Source: Sediminicola sp. YIK13
Lineage (GTDB): Bacteria > Bacteroidota > Bacteroidia > Flavobacteriales > Flavobacteriaceae
Direction of reading: 5' to 3'
Assembly (NCBI RefSeq): GCF_001430825.1
Contig: NZ_CP010535.1
Coordinates: forward strand, 2,832,501 to 2,896,500
DNA length: 64,000 nt
The notes beneath the pieces are model-generated. The model saw only the letters and a list, made by a program, of their open reading frames with translations. It did no database searches and was not told where the DNA came from. Made by a program: the position numbers and the translations under genes. Below are positions 1 through 7,513 of the stretch, piece after piece; the stretch's first letter is position 1, and each line of letters opens with the position of its first letter.

Positions 1-365
1 GTGGCATTCAACAGTTGAAAAATATCTTCGATTACAAAAATGGTGGATAATAAGATGATGATACTCAAGGCAATATTCAGAAAAATGGCCTGGGCAGGAA
101 GGGTTTTAACTTCTTCCAGCCTGCCTGCACCCAAATATTGTGAAATAATTGCGGAAATGGCGCTTCTGGTTTGTCCAAGGACCCAGATCAACATGGATAG
201 AAAGGAGCCCACGATACCTGCTGCGGCAAGGGATTCTAATCCGTCCACGGGAATATTTCCAACAATTGCAGTATCCGTAATAGATAAAATGGGTTCTGCT
301 ATTCCTGCAATCGTTGCGGGAATGGCCAATTTGTTAATGGTCTTAAAATTGACGGCTGTTTTCAA
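1..365 (-). CDS. MATE family efflux transporter, N-terminal part (runs off the window)
   Basis: About 121 residues are visible, from a TTG codon at 365 to the left edge of the window. The protein opens with NKLAIPATIAGIAEPIL, then TDTAIVGNI and GQTRSAISAIISQYLGAGR, all hydrophobic and typical of the first helices of MATE exporters, which expel drugs or metabolites across the inner membrane using a sodium or proton gradient. In this frame a TGA lies nine codons upstream of the TTG and no ATG or GTG lies between, so TTG is the likely start. It begins 11 bp after the GNAT gene ends on the same strand, so the two are probably cotranscribed. The family call is firm; the substrate is unknown. Confidence 0.75.
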   Translation of the reverse strand, partial: MKTAVNFKTINKLAIPATIAGIAEPILSITDTAIVGNIPVDGLESLAAAGIVGSFLSMLIWVLGQTRSAISAIISQYLGAGRLEEVKTLPAQAIFLNIALSIIILLSTIFVIEDIFQLLNA

Positions 366-376
366 ATATAAGGGGA

Positions 377-877
377 TTAAAGTACCATTTCATAGCAGTG
401 AAAATGGTCATCACTTTGTTCGGGGAAATAAATATCACCTAGTTTTTGATAGCCTCTAGTTTCATAAAAAAGCTGATTGCGTTTGTTCTGGCTAAAGGTG
501 TCCAAGCGTATGGAGGCATATTTTTTTGCCCTGGCGTAATTTTCGGCAAAATTCATTAACTCTTGGGCGTACCCTTTTTTTTGGTGTTGCGGATGTACTG
601 CCAATCTGTGGATATATAAATTGTTATCGGATGGTGTCAACCATTTGACTGGTGCGTATTCCGCGTCCATATGGGTAGAAATTACGATGGTTCCTACAAG
701 TTTTCCTTCCACTTCCATAACATAAAGCTCATTTCTCTTAATGTCATTTTCGAAGATACCAATAGTAGGATAGGAAGAGCTCCATTGTAAAATATTGTTT
801 TTGATCAATTGCGCCGCACAGGCTTCTGTGATTGCAATTATGTCGGTCAATTCTCCTAACTTTGCGGTTCGGATCAT
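377..877 (-). CDS. GNAT family N-acetyltransferase
   Basis: A 166-residue protein, the usual size of a single-domain GNAT enzyme, which transfers an acetyl group from acetyl-CoA to an amine. The acetyl-CoA binding signature is visible around residues 90-105 (HRLAVHPQHQKKGYAQELM, the Q/RxxGxG/A region), followed by the C-terminal strand with LFYETRGYQKLGDIYF. The start at 877 gives MIRTAKLGELTDI, a normal GNAT opening. It is followed 11 bp later by the MATE exporter on the same strand. The substrate cannot be told from sequence. Confidence 0.85.
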   Translation of the reverse strand: MIRTAKLGELTDIIAITEACAAQLIKNNILQWSSSYPTIGIFENDIKRNELYVMEVEGKLVGTIVISTHMDAEYAPVKWLTPSDNNLYIHRLAVHPQHQKKGYAQELMNFAENYARAKKYASIRLDTFSQNKRNQLFYETRGYQKLGDIYFPEQSDDHFHCYEMVL

Positions 878-931
878 GTATAGGTTTTATTTTAGTTGTA
901 AATTTAACCTATAAAATTTTAAAACCTTATT

Positions 932-1732
932 ATGAAAAATATTTTGGTTCCAATAGGGACTTCTCCGGAAGCCCACGAAACATTGCAATACGCTGTTGAT
1001 TTTGCTTCTGAATTTTCCTCTCAGGTTTTTGTGATGGAAGTATTTAATGTTAAGGGGACCGGTGCCGGCACATTGGCTAACCTTCAAGAGAAAGTGGCCG
1101 AAAGTAGTAAGGAACGATTAATGGAGGTCATAAATAAGGTTGATGCAAAAAAGGTTGAGATAAAAATTGCCACCTATAATGGAGATTTGGTAGACGGATT
1201 GATATCTATCGACAGTGAATTGGGCATCGATTTGATCATTATTTCACCAAGAAGCAATGATATTAAAGAGGAATTGTATTTGGGCCATACCTCTGGAAGG
1301 GTAGTAAAAAGAACAGATATTCCAACACTAATTGTACCCAAAGGGACCGTTTTTAAACCTTTTAAAACAATTTTGACCGCTTTTAAATCTGGTGTGTTAA
1401 AAAGAAAAAGGATTCTGGATCCTTTAATGGATATCCAAAAAAAGTTTGCCTCAAAAGTGAACCTATTAATGGTGAAAACACCTGGGTATTCCGATGATGA
1501 TCTAAAGATCAATACGGCACTGATGGACATAAGCTCCCAACTTACGTTGACAGAAAATTCTTCTACCTATTTAGGGGTTTTGGAGCATTTTAGATCGCAG
1601 CATCCAGATTTACTCTGTGTATTTAGGAGAAAACGTGGTTTTTTTAAGAATTTATGGGAAAAGAACACAATTCTAAAGTCGGAATTTTTCGCTCCAGTAC
1701 CGGTTTTGGTACTAAGTGTGAAAAAAGATTAA
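932..1732 (+). CDS. Universal stress protein (UspA family), tandem-domain type
   Basis: A 266-residue protein that begins MKNILVPIGTSPEAHETLQYA, the classic start of a UspA domain, and carries the nucleotide-binding segment GHTSGRVVKRTDIPTLIVPKG around residues 123-143. The remaining 120 residues form a second, more diverged Usp-like half ending in VPVLVLSV, so this is the tandem-domain form common in Bacteroidota. Usp proteins are cytoplasmic and are induced by starvation or stress; many bind ATP. The gene is divergent from the GNAT gene (54 bp apart) and is the last protein gene before the tRNA that carries the island. Confidence 0.88.
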   Translation: MKNILVPIGTSPEAHETLQYAVDFASEFSSQVFVMEVFNVKGTGAGTLANLQEKVAESSKERLMEVINKVDAKKVEIKIATYNGDLVDGLISIDSELGIDLIIISPRSNDIKEELYLGHTSGRVVKRTDIPTLIVPKGTVFKPFKTILTAFKSGVLKRKRILDPLMDIQKKFASKVNLLMVKTPGYSDDDLKINTALMDISSQLTLTENSSTYLGVLEHFRSQHPDLLCVFRRKRGFFKNLWEKNTILKSEFFAPVPVLVLSVKKD

Positions 1733-1804
1733 GACAGGTTGTTTTTTGTTGGGGTTGCATTTTGATTCCATGTGAAAATGTATTTTCTTTGCCGCAGCCA
1801 AAAA

Positions 1805-1881
<77 letters not shown>

Positions 1882-1890
1882 GTAACCAAA

Positions 1891-1925
1891 GGGCTTCAAG
1901 AGTTTTTGACTTTTGAAGCTTTTTT
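1891..1925 (+). terminator. Rho-independent terminator after tRNA-Ala
   Basis: A GCTTCAA / TTGAAGC stem is followed directly by a run of T. It sits beyond the att core, so it arrived with the island and replaces the tRNA's original terminator. Confidence 0.7.
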
Positions 1926-1926
1926 C

Positions 1927-1950
1927 ATTTGCACGCAATTTGCACGCAAA
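1927..1950 (+). repeat. Left copy of terminal 24-bp repeat (putative integrase arm site)
   Basis: The 11-mer TTTGCACGCAA occurs twice in tandem here. An identical 24-bp block lies at 25845-25868, just upstream of the integrase start, in the same orientation. Repeats at both ends of an integrated element, flanking the core sites, are what integrase arm-binding sites look like. The binding role is inferred. Confidence 0.6.
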
Positions 1951-2240
1951 ATATGTTTAAAATTAACTTTGATATTCTTTGATCCAAATTGGATCCATAT
2001 GACGCTTCTTCTCTCTTAACAGAATATTTTTTTAAAAAGTTTCATTTCCTTGATCTACTTTTAATTTTCAATATTAGATTGGGGAATTTAAGTCACAAAT
2101 AGGTCAATTAACGATAAGATTTAAAAAGTCGTAAGATTTGACTCCTATGGAAATCTTTACTTCTGGTTATAAACCGTATAATATATTGGCCGTTTTAGGA
2201 GGTTCTATAAGTATTCTTTAATTTTTAAAAAATTATAAAA
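1951..2240. other. Left end of the island, no gene seen
   Basis: AT-rich sequence between the arm-type repeat and the first cassette. I see no credible reading frame and no IntI gene. It contains short echoes such as AAGATTT beside GTCGTAAGATTTGAC (around 2115-2140) and a TAGGAGGT at about 2198. It is the natural place for a leader promoter that would drive the cassette array. Confidence 0.4.
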
Positions 2241-2268
2241 GATATATTGAACATATGTTCGATATATC
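2241..2268. promoter_or_regulatory. Imperfect 28-bp palindrome (operator-like), copy 1
   Basis: The dyad is centred on TGAACATATGTTC with GATATAT-type flanks and has one mismatched position pair. It shares its 13-bp core with the perfect palindrome 39 bp downstream (centre to centre). Paired dyads just ahead of an array suggest a dimeric DNA-binding protein, either a repressor or a recombinase. Confidence 0.5.
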
Positions 2269-2279
2269 CTATATTGGGA

Positions 2280-2307
2280 TGTATAATGAACATATGTTCA
2301 TTATACA
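2280..2307. promoter_or_regulatory. Perfect 28-bp palindrome (operator-like), copy 2
   Basis: A perfect inverted repeat with core TGAACATATGTTCA and arms TGTATAA/TTATACA. It ends 3 bp before the GTTAGGC that opens the first cassette, the position where an attI site or array promoter would be expected. Function unknown. Confidence 0.55.
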
Positions 2308-2329
2308 ATTGTTAGGCAAAATTTAAAAA

Positions 2330-2812
2330 ATGAATTCTTCTTTCAAAAATTATCAAAACCTGAATACGAAGCATAAGAAAACCATTTCTTATATGCTAAG
2401 CGGAGTTCTGATTTTTGCGATTGGAATTGTTGGAATAGGATATATGGATAACGAATTAATTTTGGAGGACGGTCGTTTGGAGATAACTGGATTATATGGA
2501 GCTGAAATACCACTGTCGGACATTCAATTAATTGAATTAACGGAGAAAAGACCTAGTTTGCAAAGAAGAATCAATGGGTATTCATTTGGTAATCGCAAAA
2601 AAGGATTTTTCAGGACAAATGATGGAGAAAGAATTAAAGCCATTATCAATTCTAATGTTTGTCCATGGATTTTAATCACAAAAAAATCTGGTGAAAAAAT
2701 ATACTTTTCCTCAAATGGAAAATCCAACCAGACTATATATCAGGAAATGAGAAAAACTTTGCCTAACATGGGCTATGATTCATTGTGGCATCATACAAAA
2801 TACAAAAAATAG
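2330..2812 (+). CDS. Cassette 1: membrane protein with PH-like domain
   Basis: A 160-residue protein with one hydrophobic helix near residues 20-42, then a domain that looks like a bacterial PH fold: ITGLYGAEIPLSDIQLI, an RINGYSFG turn, KKGFFRTNDGERIKA and a last strand ILITKKSGEKIYFSSN. Bacterial PH-domain proteins are membrane-associated and mostly of unknown function. The reading frame runs into the attC site, so the last 17 or so residues (NMGYDSLWHHTKYKK) are encoded by the recombination site itself. The start lies 19 bp after the cassette boundary. The domain call is moderate; function unknown. Confidence 0.75.
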   Translation: MNSSFKNYQNLNTKHKKTISYMLSGVLIFAIGIVGIGYMDNELILEDGRLEITGLYGAEIPLSDIQLIELTEKRPSLQRRINGYSFGNRKKGFFRTNDGERIKAIINSNVCPWILITKKSGEKIYFSSNGKSNQTIYQEMRKTLPNMGYDSLWHHTKYKK

Positions 2813-2892
2813 AAACAACCAAACGGCCTGATTTCATAAGTGGGAAAGTCTACGACGTTCCCCACAACGAAATCATAGCCTGGGCGTTAGCG
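2761..2892 (+). repeat. attC-like site 1 (class C)
   Basis: The site begins GCCTAAC, the reverse complement of the GTTAGGC that opens cassette 1 at 2311, and ends GTTAGCG, the start of cassette 2. The inner arms GGCTAT/ATAGCC and TTGTGG/CCACAA pair. Same class as sites 10, 12, 15, 17 and 20. Confidence 0.85.
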
Positions 2893-3114
2893 CCAATGGT
2901 GCAATAAAAAACAAAGCATTACGGAGAGTTACGTGGAATGAAAGTTTAGACTAAGGCTCGGGCAAAGCTGATCCTTTTTAAATTGCCTTACCAATCTGTA
3001 CGCAAGCAGAACGCACTCACCTCCTAGTTTGACCTTAAAAAGGCAATTTATAAAAGGTGTAAGAGCGTTAAGTTGTCATATCGCCTTTCACAATGACCTG
3101 GGCAACACCACGGG
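2893..3114 (+). ncRNA. Cassette 2: gene-less cassette body, possible structured RNA
   Basis: No reading frame of useful length exists on either strand. The body contains a long stem: 2973-2989 pairs with 3040-3057 over about 17 bp with one bulge (TAAATTGCCTT / AAGGCAATTTA at its heart), enclosing a 50-nt loop. Cassette 11 is a near copy (about 17 differences over 235 bp) with the stem fully conserved and changes in the loop. It could be a small RNA, a regulatory spacer, or scars of fused attC sites. The RNA call is speculative; the pairing and the duplication are seen directly. Confidence 0.35.
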
Positions 3115-3252
3115 CGCTAACAAGGCCTATAATCCATTGTTTAGCATATTTACTGCAGTTCAAAAGTTTTCGTACTTTAGACCGGCATGATCCCTAGCTC
3201 GATTTGATTGACATCAAATCTCAACAACGGAATCATAGCCAAACCGTTGTAG
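3115..3252 (+). repeat. attC-like site 2 (class D)
   Basis: Begins CGCTAAC, matching the GTTAGCG that opens cassette 2, and ends GTTGTAG. The arms GGCTAT-like and ATAGCC pair, with TTGTTT/CAACAA-type pairing inside. Same class as sites 6 and 11. Confidence 0.85.
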
Positions 3253-3266
3253 GTAATTTTAATTGA

Positions 3267-3785
3267 ATGCAAAAAATACTGATCTTAATTTCTTTATTCT
3301 TCTTTATCAGTTGTCAATCCTCAAAGCAACATTCAGAAATTCCGAAAATATGGTTAGGTATAGTGAATTATGACTCTGGATGGATAAAAGAACGCGGAGA
3401 ATATAATTCAAATTATAAACCCCATCGAGCTAGAATAGGGGTTTGGGAAGAATTTTATGAAAAACTAAAAATAAAAGCAAAGGGTAAATACGAGTCTGAC
3501 TTTTTTGTTCAGTGTTGTATTGGAGGACCCTGTGATATGTACTACAGCTATAAAGTAGGCGAATGGGTATATTATCACACTAATGGTCAAATTAAAGCCA
3601 AAGGGGTGTTTAGAATTCGGAGAAAGAAAATTGAAACAAGTTGTGAGGGTGGTGATTATATTAAGGCAGGTGTTGTGACCGACGCATGGGTGTTTTTTGA
3701 CGAAAATGGCAATAAAACTTCACCTAATCAAGAATTCATTCGAGAAATTGAAGAAAGTAGTTTTATTATTGATTGGGGCACTTAA
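3267..3785 (+). CDS. Cassette 3: lipoprotein with YwqK/MORN-type repeat
   Basis: A 172-residue protein with a lipoprotein signal (ILISLFFFISC, Cys at residue 16), so it is anchored in the envelope. The middle contains KVGEWVYYHTNGQIKAKGVF, a match to the MORN_2 repeat found in YwqK-like proteins, preceded by GVWEEFYEKLKIKAKGKY, a second weaker repeat. YwqK is named as an antitoxin of a Bacillus toxin, but most family members are uncharacterised. The start lies 21 bp after the cassette boundary. Its cassette ends match over 20 bp with only two differences, the best in the array. Confidence 0.75.
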   Translation: MQKILILISLFFFISCQSSKQHSEIPKIWLGIVNYDSGWIKERGEYNSNYKPHRARIGVWEEFYEKLKIKAKGKYESDFFVQCCIGGPCDMYYSYKVGEWVYYHTNGQIKAKGVFRIRRKKIETSCEGGDYIKAGVVTDAWVFFDENGNKTSPNQEFIREIEESSFIIDWGT

Positions 3786-3791
3786 AACTAC

Positions 3792-3986
3792 CTACAACAA
3801 TACCTATAAGCAATGCTGAGTTTGGTGTTTAATCTAAAGTAAGCGTATATTTACTATGTCCGCAAAATCTTTCTGATTTTGCTCTGGCGAAAAAATATAA
3901 ATCAAAACAAAAAGCTTTTGCTACGCGCGAAGACGGAAATAAAAAGTTTCCTTGCCTCCGCACTACTCATAGCTTAGGCGTTGTAA
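3792..3986 (+). repeat. attC-like site 3 (class A, long)
   Basis: Begins CTACAAC, matching cassette 3's GTTGTAG, and ends GTTGTAA. Arms CTATAAG and CTCATAG, and the GCGG-like and CCGC ends, pair. At 195 bp it is longer than the common 131 bp. Sites 8 and 16 are close relatives, all sharing the block GCGTATATTTACTATGTCCG. Confidence 0.85.
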
Positions 3987-4030
3987 TACATTTTAAAAAA
4001 CTAAATCCCTAAAAAAGAACTCAAAAGAAT

Positions 4031-4630
4031 ATGATAAAAATCGGAAGTTTACTATTGGTTTTACTCCTATTCATTTCTTGCGGTTTAAAGAATGAAAAAT
4101 CTGAACAGATCTCTACAACAGAAGATCAAATGAAAGAATTGATAGCAATATTATCTTCAGATTCTAAACCGCATAAAGAAATTGGACCAAAATTATCCGA
4201 TTCTGAAATTCAAGAAGTGGAAAATGCACTTGAATTAGAACTTCCACCTTCCTATAAAATATTTTTAAAAGAATTTGGTAATGGCGCATATTGGCTATAT
4301 ATGAATGCCATAGATGATGTTAAACAAAAAAACTTTTTGAATAAATACCGCAAAGATTTAGGGAAAACGATTCATTTAGTCGGAGGAAAAGAATATGAAG
4401 TGGATTCACTTCTTTGCTTAATGACAGAGGATTCGAACGGCGGAGCTTGGGTTTGGTTGACATCTGAAAATTCAGAAAGCGGAGAATGGCCACTAGCGTA
4501 CTATAGTTTGAGCGATAAAAAACTTCATTACAAAGTTGACAATTTTATCGAATGGTTAAGACTTCTCACGAAGGGTAAATATGAAGTGATTCGTGAACTT
4601 GATCTGGACGGAAAATTAGGCCTAGGCTAA
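4031..4630 (+). CDS. Cassette 4: SMI1/KNR4 (SUKH) family lipoprotein
   Basis: A 199-residue protein with a lipobox (LLLFISC, Cys 17). Residues 60-170 show the SMI1/KNR4 pattern: LSDSEIQEVENALELELPPS, YKIFLKEFGNGAYW, then a late strand LAYYSLSD and NFIEWLRLL. SUKH-superfamily proteins are common immunity proteins against contact-dependent and polymorphic toxins. A lipoprotein form would act in the periplasm, where an incoming toxin might be met. Immunity is an inference from the family; no toxin gene is adjacent. The start lies 44 bp after the cassette boundary. Confidence 0.8.
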   Translation: MIKIGSLLLVLLLFISCGLKNEKSEQISTTEDQMKELIAILSSDSKPHKEIGPKLSDSEIQEVENALELELPPSYKIFLKEFGNGAYWLYMNAIDDVKQKNFLNKYRKDLGKTIHLVGGKEYEVDSLLCLMTEDSNGGAWVWLTSENSESGEWPLAYYSLSDKKLHYKVDNFIEWLRLLTKGKYEVIRELDLDGKLGLG

Positions 4631-4662
4631 TAATTTTCTTGAAAAGGGAAATGAAAAACGTA

Positions 4663-4793
4663 TTACAACAACGTGTATAATTAATTGCTGCGGAATTTCC
4701 TCGCAGGAAATTCACTTGAATTAATTAACTTGCCAATACGTTGGGAAAATCCTAACGGATTTCCCGCAACTAACCATACACGAACCGTTAGCT
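4663..4793 (+). repeat. attC-like site 4 (class B)
   Basis: Begins TTACAAC, matching cassette 4's GTTGTAA, and ends GTTAGCT. Arms CGTGTAT/ATACACG and TGCGG/CCGCA pair. At 131 bp it belongs with sites 5, 13, 14 and 19. Confidence 0.85.
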
Positions 4794-4805
4794 ACAATTT
4801 GAGAA

Positions 4806-5627
4806 ATGACGAAATACATTCAAATTTTCATACTTTTTTTAACCATATCTGCTTGCGGACAAAAAGCAACTGAAATGAAAACACCAAAAACTGCTAATGA
4901 GCAGTTTGCAGAATTCATTGCGAAGAAAAAATTTGTTGAACAAACCTATCCGAATTATTATCAAGGAATCACAGATGAAAAAATGCGACCAATTTTAACA
5001 GAGAAAATCAACCAAATTGCATCTGACTTTAAAAACGTTGCGGAATCTGAAAATCAGACTGACCAAGATTATCAAGAACAAATTGGAATTGGACTTTCAA
5101 GATTTAGAGAAAACTATCTGGAATTAGATACCAAAGACCGAGAAATGGTTTGTGTTTATATTGAGCAATTAATGGATATTGTCGGACTGGAAAGTTCGAA
5201 TGGACAGTTGAATAAATTTATGTACGGATTTGACCCAATGGAAATGGAAAAGGAAGAAAGATGGACTGACGAACACGGGAACGTCTTTATCCAAAAAGGA
5301 AATGAAGTTTCCATAATTCCAGCTAAATACGAGAAAACTGGAAAAACATACAAGGTGTTTATTTTCAATGAGACCTCAAATGAAATTCAAGTTTCAGAAA
5401 GGCTTAAAATACAACCGAATGAATTTAAAGTTTTCAATATGGTGGACACAGACACGCTTGAATTAAATAATGGCGTAAAATTTTTGTTTGGAGAAACTTA
5501 TGGACTAGAAATAGAGGACAAAAAATCACAAGTCAGCGGACTTGGAGCCGAATTTCTGGTAAAATACGGAGTTCCTGACGAAGCTGAATGGGCTTTTGTG
5601 ATTGTCCCGGAAGGCCAAGGAGATTAA
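4806..5627 (+). CDS. Cassette 5: lipoprotein resembling DUF4844 proteins
   Basis: A 273-residue protein with a lipobox (LFLTISAC, Cys 17). The N-terminal 130 residues are helical, with FIAKKKFVEQTYPNYYQGI and YIEQLMDIVGLESSNGQLN, which resembles the DUF4844 family of Bacteroidota. The C-terminal half is beta-rich and may be a small separate domain. No enzyme motif is seen and function is unknown. The start is 12 bp after its cassette begins; the gene is followed 13 bp later by the attC site. Confidence 0.7.
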   Translation: MTKYIQIFILFLTISACGQKATEMKTPKTANEQFAEFIAKKKFVEQTYPNYYQGITDEKMRPILTEKINQIASDFKNVAESENQTDQDYQEQIGIGLSRFRENYLELDTKDREMVCVYIEQLMDIVGLESSNGQLNKFMYGFDPMEMEKEERWTDEHGNVFIQKGNEVSIIPAKYEKTGKTYKVFIFNETSNEIQVSERLKIQPNEFKVFNMVDTDTLELNNGVKFLFGETYGLEIEDKKSQVSGLGAEFLVKYGVPDEAEWAFVIVPEGQGD

Positions 5628-5640
5628 AAATAAAAACTGT

Positions 5641-5771
5641 AGCTAACAACGTGTAAAAATAATTGCTAGGTCACCGTTCATCGGAAAGTCCTGCGGACTT
5701 TCCTTCCGTATTTTTCCTTTTGCTATATTGAGGGCTTAACCACGCAACTATCTTTACACCAACCGTTGGCA
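5641..5771 (+). repeat. attC-like site 5 (class B variant)
   Basis: Begins AGCTAAC, matching cassette 5's GTTAGCT, and ends GTTGGCA. Arms GTGTAAA/TTTACAC pair. Its centre holds a separate small hairpin, GGAAAGTCC/GGACTTTCC. Confidence 0.82.
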
Positions 5772-5780
5772 ATAATTTAA

Positions 5781-6230
5781 ATGACTAATAAACTCAATAT
5801 TTACGAAAAGTTATTTTTTTACCTTTTCACCTCGACCACACGGACTAATAAGTCAATACCTAAATGGTCAACAACAATTTTCTTAGCGACTGTTACTGCT
5901 CTTTATCTGCTAGCATTTGGGATTTTTTCGCCTTTTGATATGAAAATTCTCGGACGGAATGGATTCATGCTTTTCATGGGTACAAGTATTGCTATTCATT
6001 GGTTGTATTTCCTAAAGGACAACAGGATTTTAAAAAAGTTTGAGAGGACAAAGCCTCGCACGCAAATGATTGGAAAAATCCTTACTGGACTTTATACTTT
6101 TGGCGGATTTGCAACTCTATTTTATTCCCTAGGAATTGATTGGATATACACGCTATTTCTAGGCATGCTTTTTGGAGTTTTAGAATTTTCAGCCAAATGG
6201 TTGGGGACTGACCCAATAAAATTTGAATAA
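5781..6230 (+). CDS. Cassette 6: small polytopic membrane protein, unknown
   Basis: A 149-residue protein with about four hydrophobic segments (roughly residues 28-50, 58-78, 100-120 and 122-140) separated by basic loops, so an inner-membrane protein. I do not recognise a family. The start lies 9 bp after the GTTGGCA box, and the coding region ends 6 bp before the attC site. Confidence 0.7.
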   Translation: MTNKLNIYEKLFFYLFTSTTRTNKSIPKWSTTIFLATVTALYLLAFGIFSPFDMKILGRNGFMLFMGTSIAIHWLYFLKDNRILKKFERTKPRTQMIGKILTGLYTFGGFATLFYSLGIDWIYTLFLGMLFGVLEFSAKWLGTDPIKFE

Positions 6231-6236
6231 AACTAT

Positions 6237-6373
6237 TGCCAACATTGGCTATAATCCATTGTTTAGCTTATTTACTACAATTCAAAAGTTTTCGTACTTT
6301 TAACCGGCATGATCCCAGCTCGATTTGATTAACATCAAATCTCAACAACGGAATCATAGCCTAACCGTTAGCT
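6237..6373 (+). repeat. attC-like site 6 (class D)
   Basis: Begins TGCCAAC, matching cassette 6's GTTGGCA, and ends GTTAGCT. Nearly identical in its body to sites 2 and 11 (blocks AAAAGTTTTCGTACTTT and GGAATCATAGCC). Confidence 0.85.
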
Positions 6374-6415
6374 ACAATGACCTAAAAACTCACGTATAAA
6401 AATTAAAAACCACAA

Positions 6416-7288
6416 ATGTTGAAAATATCATTCGTACTTTTTATCACACTACTCTTACCTATTGTAAGTACAGCACAGGAAAATAAAGTAACTACAGGAA
6501 ATGAAAATGGGACACTTATAGCGATTGGTGGTGGAGATATTGGACACACTAATATTATGAAAGAATTTCGGAAACTGGCTGGCGGAGATTCTGCGAAAAT
6601 AGTAGTTATACCAACAGCATTTGTGAGGGACAATGAAATAGATACATTGTTATTAAAAAGAAATTTCAGGGAATATGGAATACCTAATTTTACTGTTCTA
6701 CATACAAATGATTCTACTGAGGTAAATACAGATGATTTTGTGAAACCGATTAAGGAAGCTACAGGTATTTATTTTACAGGTGGTAGACATTGGAGAATAG
6801 CGGATAGTTATTTAAATACCAAAGTACACAAGGAACTATTAAAATTATTGGACAGAGGTGGCGTAATTGCAGGTTCGTCAGCAGGCGCAACTATACAAGG
6901 TTCCTATTTAGCAAGAGGAGATACGAAAAACAATCAAATAATGATGGGAGACCACGAAATTGGATTCGGATTTATTTCAAATATTGTTATTGACCAACAC
7001 GTGTTAAGCCGAAATAGACAGTTTGATATGTTTACAATCCTAGAGAAAAAACCTGAACTTTTGGGTGTCGGAATTGATGAGAGTACAGCTATCGTGGTCA
7101 AAGGAGATACTTTGCAAGTTATTGGAGAAAGTTATGTTATTATCTATGACAAATCGTTCTGGTCAAATGAACATAATCCATTCGATGAGGAAACTCAAAA
7201 AAAACTTCCAAATAAAAACCAATTATTCTATTTTTTGAAAAGTGGAGATAAATATAATTTAAGAGACAGAAAAGTCATTCGGAATTAA
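6416..7288 (+). CDS. Cassette 7: secreted cyanophycinase-like peptidase (S51 family)
   Basis: A 290-residue protein with a signal peptide ending near STAQ. It shows the cyanophycinase layout: LIAIGGGDIG near residue 40, IYFTGGRHWRIADS near residue 119, the nucleophile elbow GVIAGSSAGATIQG with catalytic Ser near residue 154, and GIDESTAIVV near residue 221. Family enzymes cleave cyanophycin or related dipeptides, but secreted Bacteroidota members probably act on other beta-aspartyl-type peptides. The coding region starts 43 bp after the cassette boundary. The fold and catalytic Ser are clear; the substrate is not known. Confidence 0.85.
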   Translation: MLKISFVLFITLLLPIVSTAQENKVTTGNENGTLIAIGGGDIGHTNIMKEFRKLAGGDSAKIVVIPTAFVRDNEIDTLLLKRNFREYGIPNFTVLHTNDSTEVNTDDFVKPIKEATGIYFTGGRHWRIADSYLNTKVHKELLKLLDRGGVIAGSSAGATIQGSYLARGDTKNNQIMMGDHEIGFGFISNIVIDQHVLSRNRQFDMFTILEKKPELLGVGIDESTAIVVKGDTLQVIGESYVIIYDKSFWSNEHNPFDEETQKKLPNKNQLFYFLKSGDKYNLRDRKVIRN

Positions 7289-7308
7289 ACATTGTGCATA
7301 ATCACTTT

Positions 7309-7504
7309 AGCTAACAACGTATATAGCTCATAGCTAATCAGTTGCTTAATCGAAGTTAAGGTATATTTGGAAAGTCGCCAAATTTTTAAATTTGACGATT
7401 TCCTACAAAAAAGATAAATAGTAAAATTTAAAAATCTGGCTTGTGCTCAATCCGAAATTAATCGCTAATTAACACGCTACGAGCCATACACAAGACCGTT
7501 GTAC
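7309..7504 (+). repeat. attC-like site 7 (singleton class, long)
   Basis: Begins AGCTAAC, matching cassette 7's GTTAGCT, and ends GTTGTAC. Arms CGTATATAGCTCATAGC-like and GAGCCATACAC-like ends pair imperfectly. At 196 bp, its body is unlike the other sites. Confidence 0.78.
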
Positions 7505-7513
7505 ACAAGCTAA

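Noticed and set aside
40..459. 139-codon frame on the plus strand at the left edge
   Set aside because: It is antisense to the MATE and GNAT genes, whose conserved motifs are clear on the other strand.
4685..4873. 62-codon frame inside attC-like site 4
   Set aside because: It lies in the site and overlaps the start of cassette 5's lipoprotein gene in another frame.
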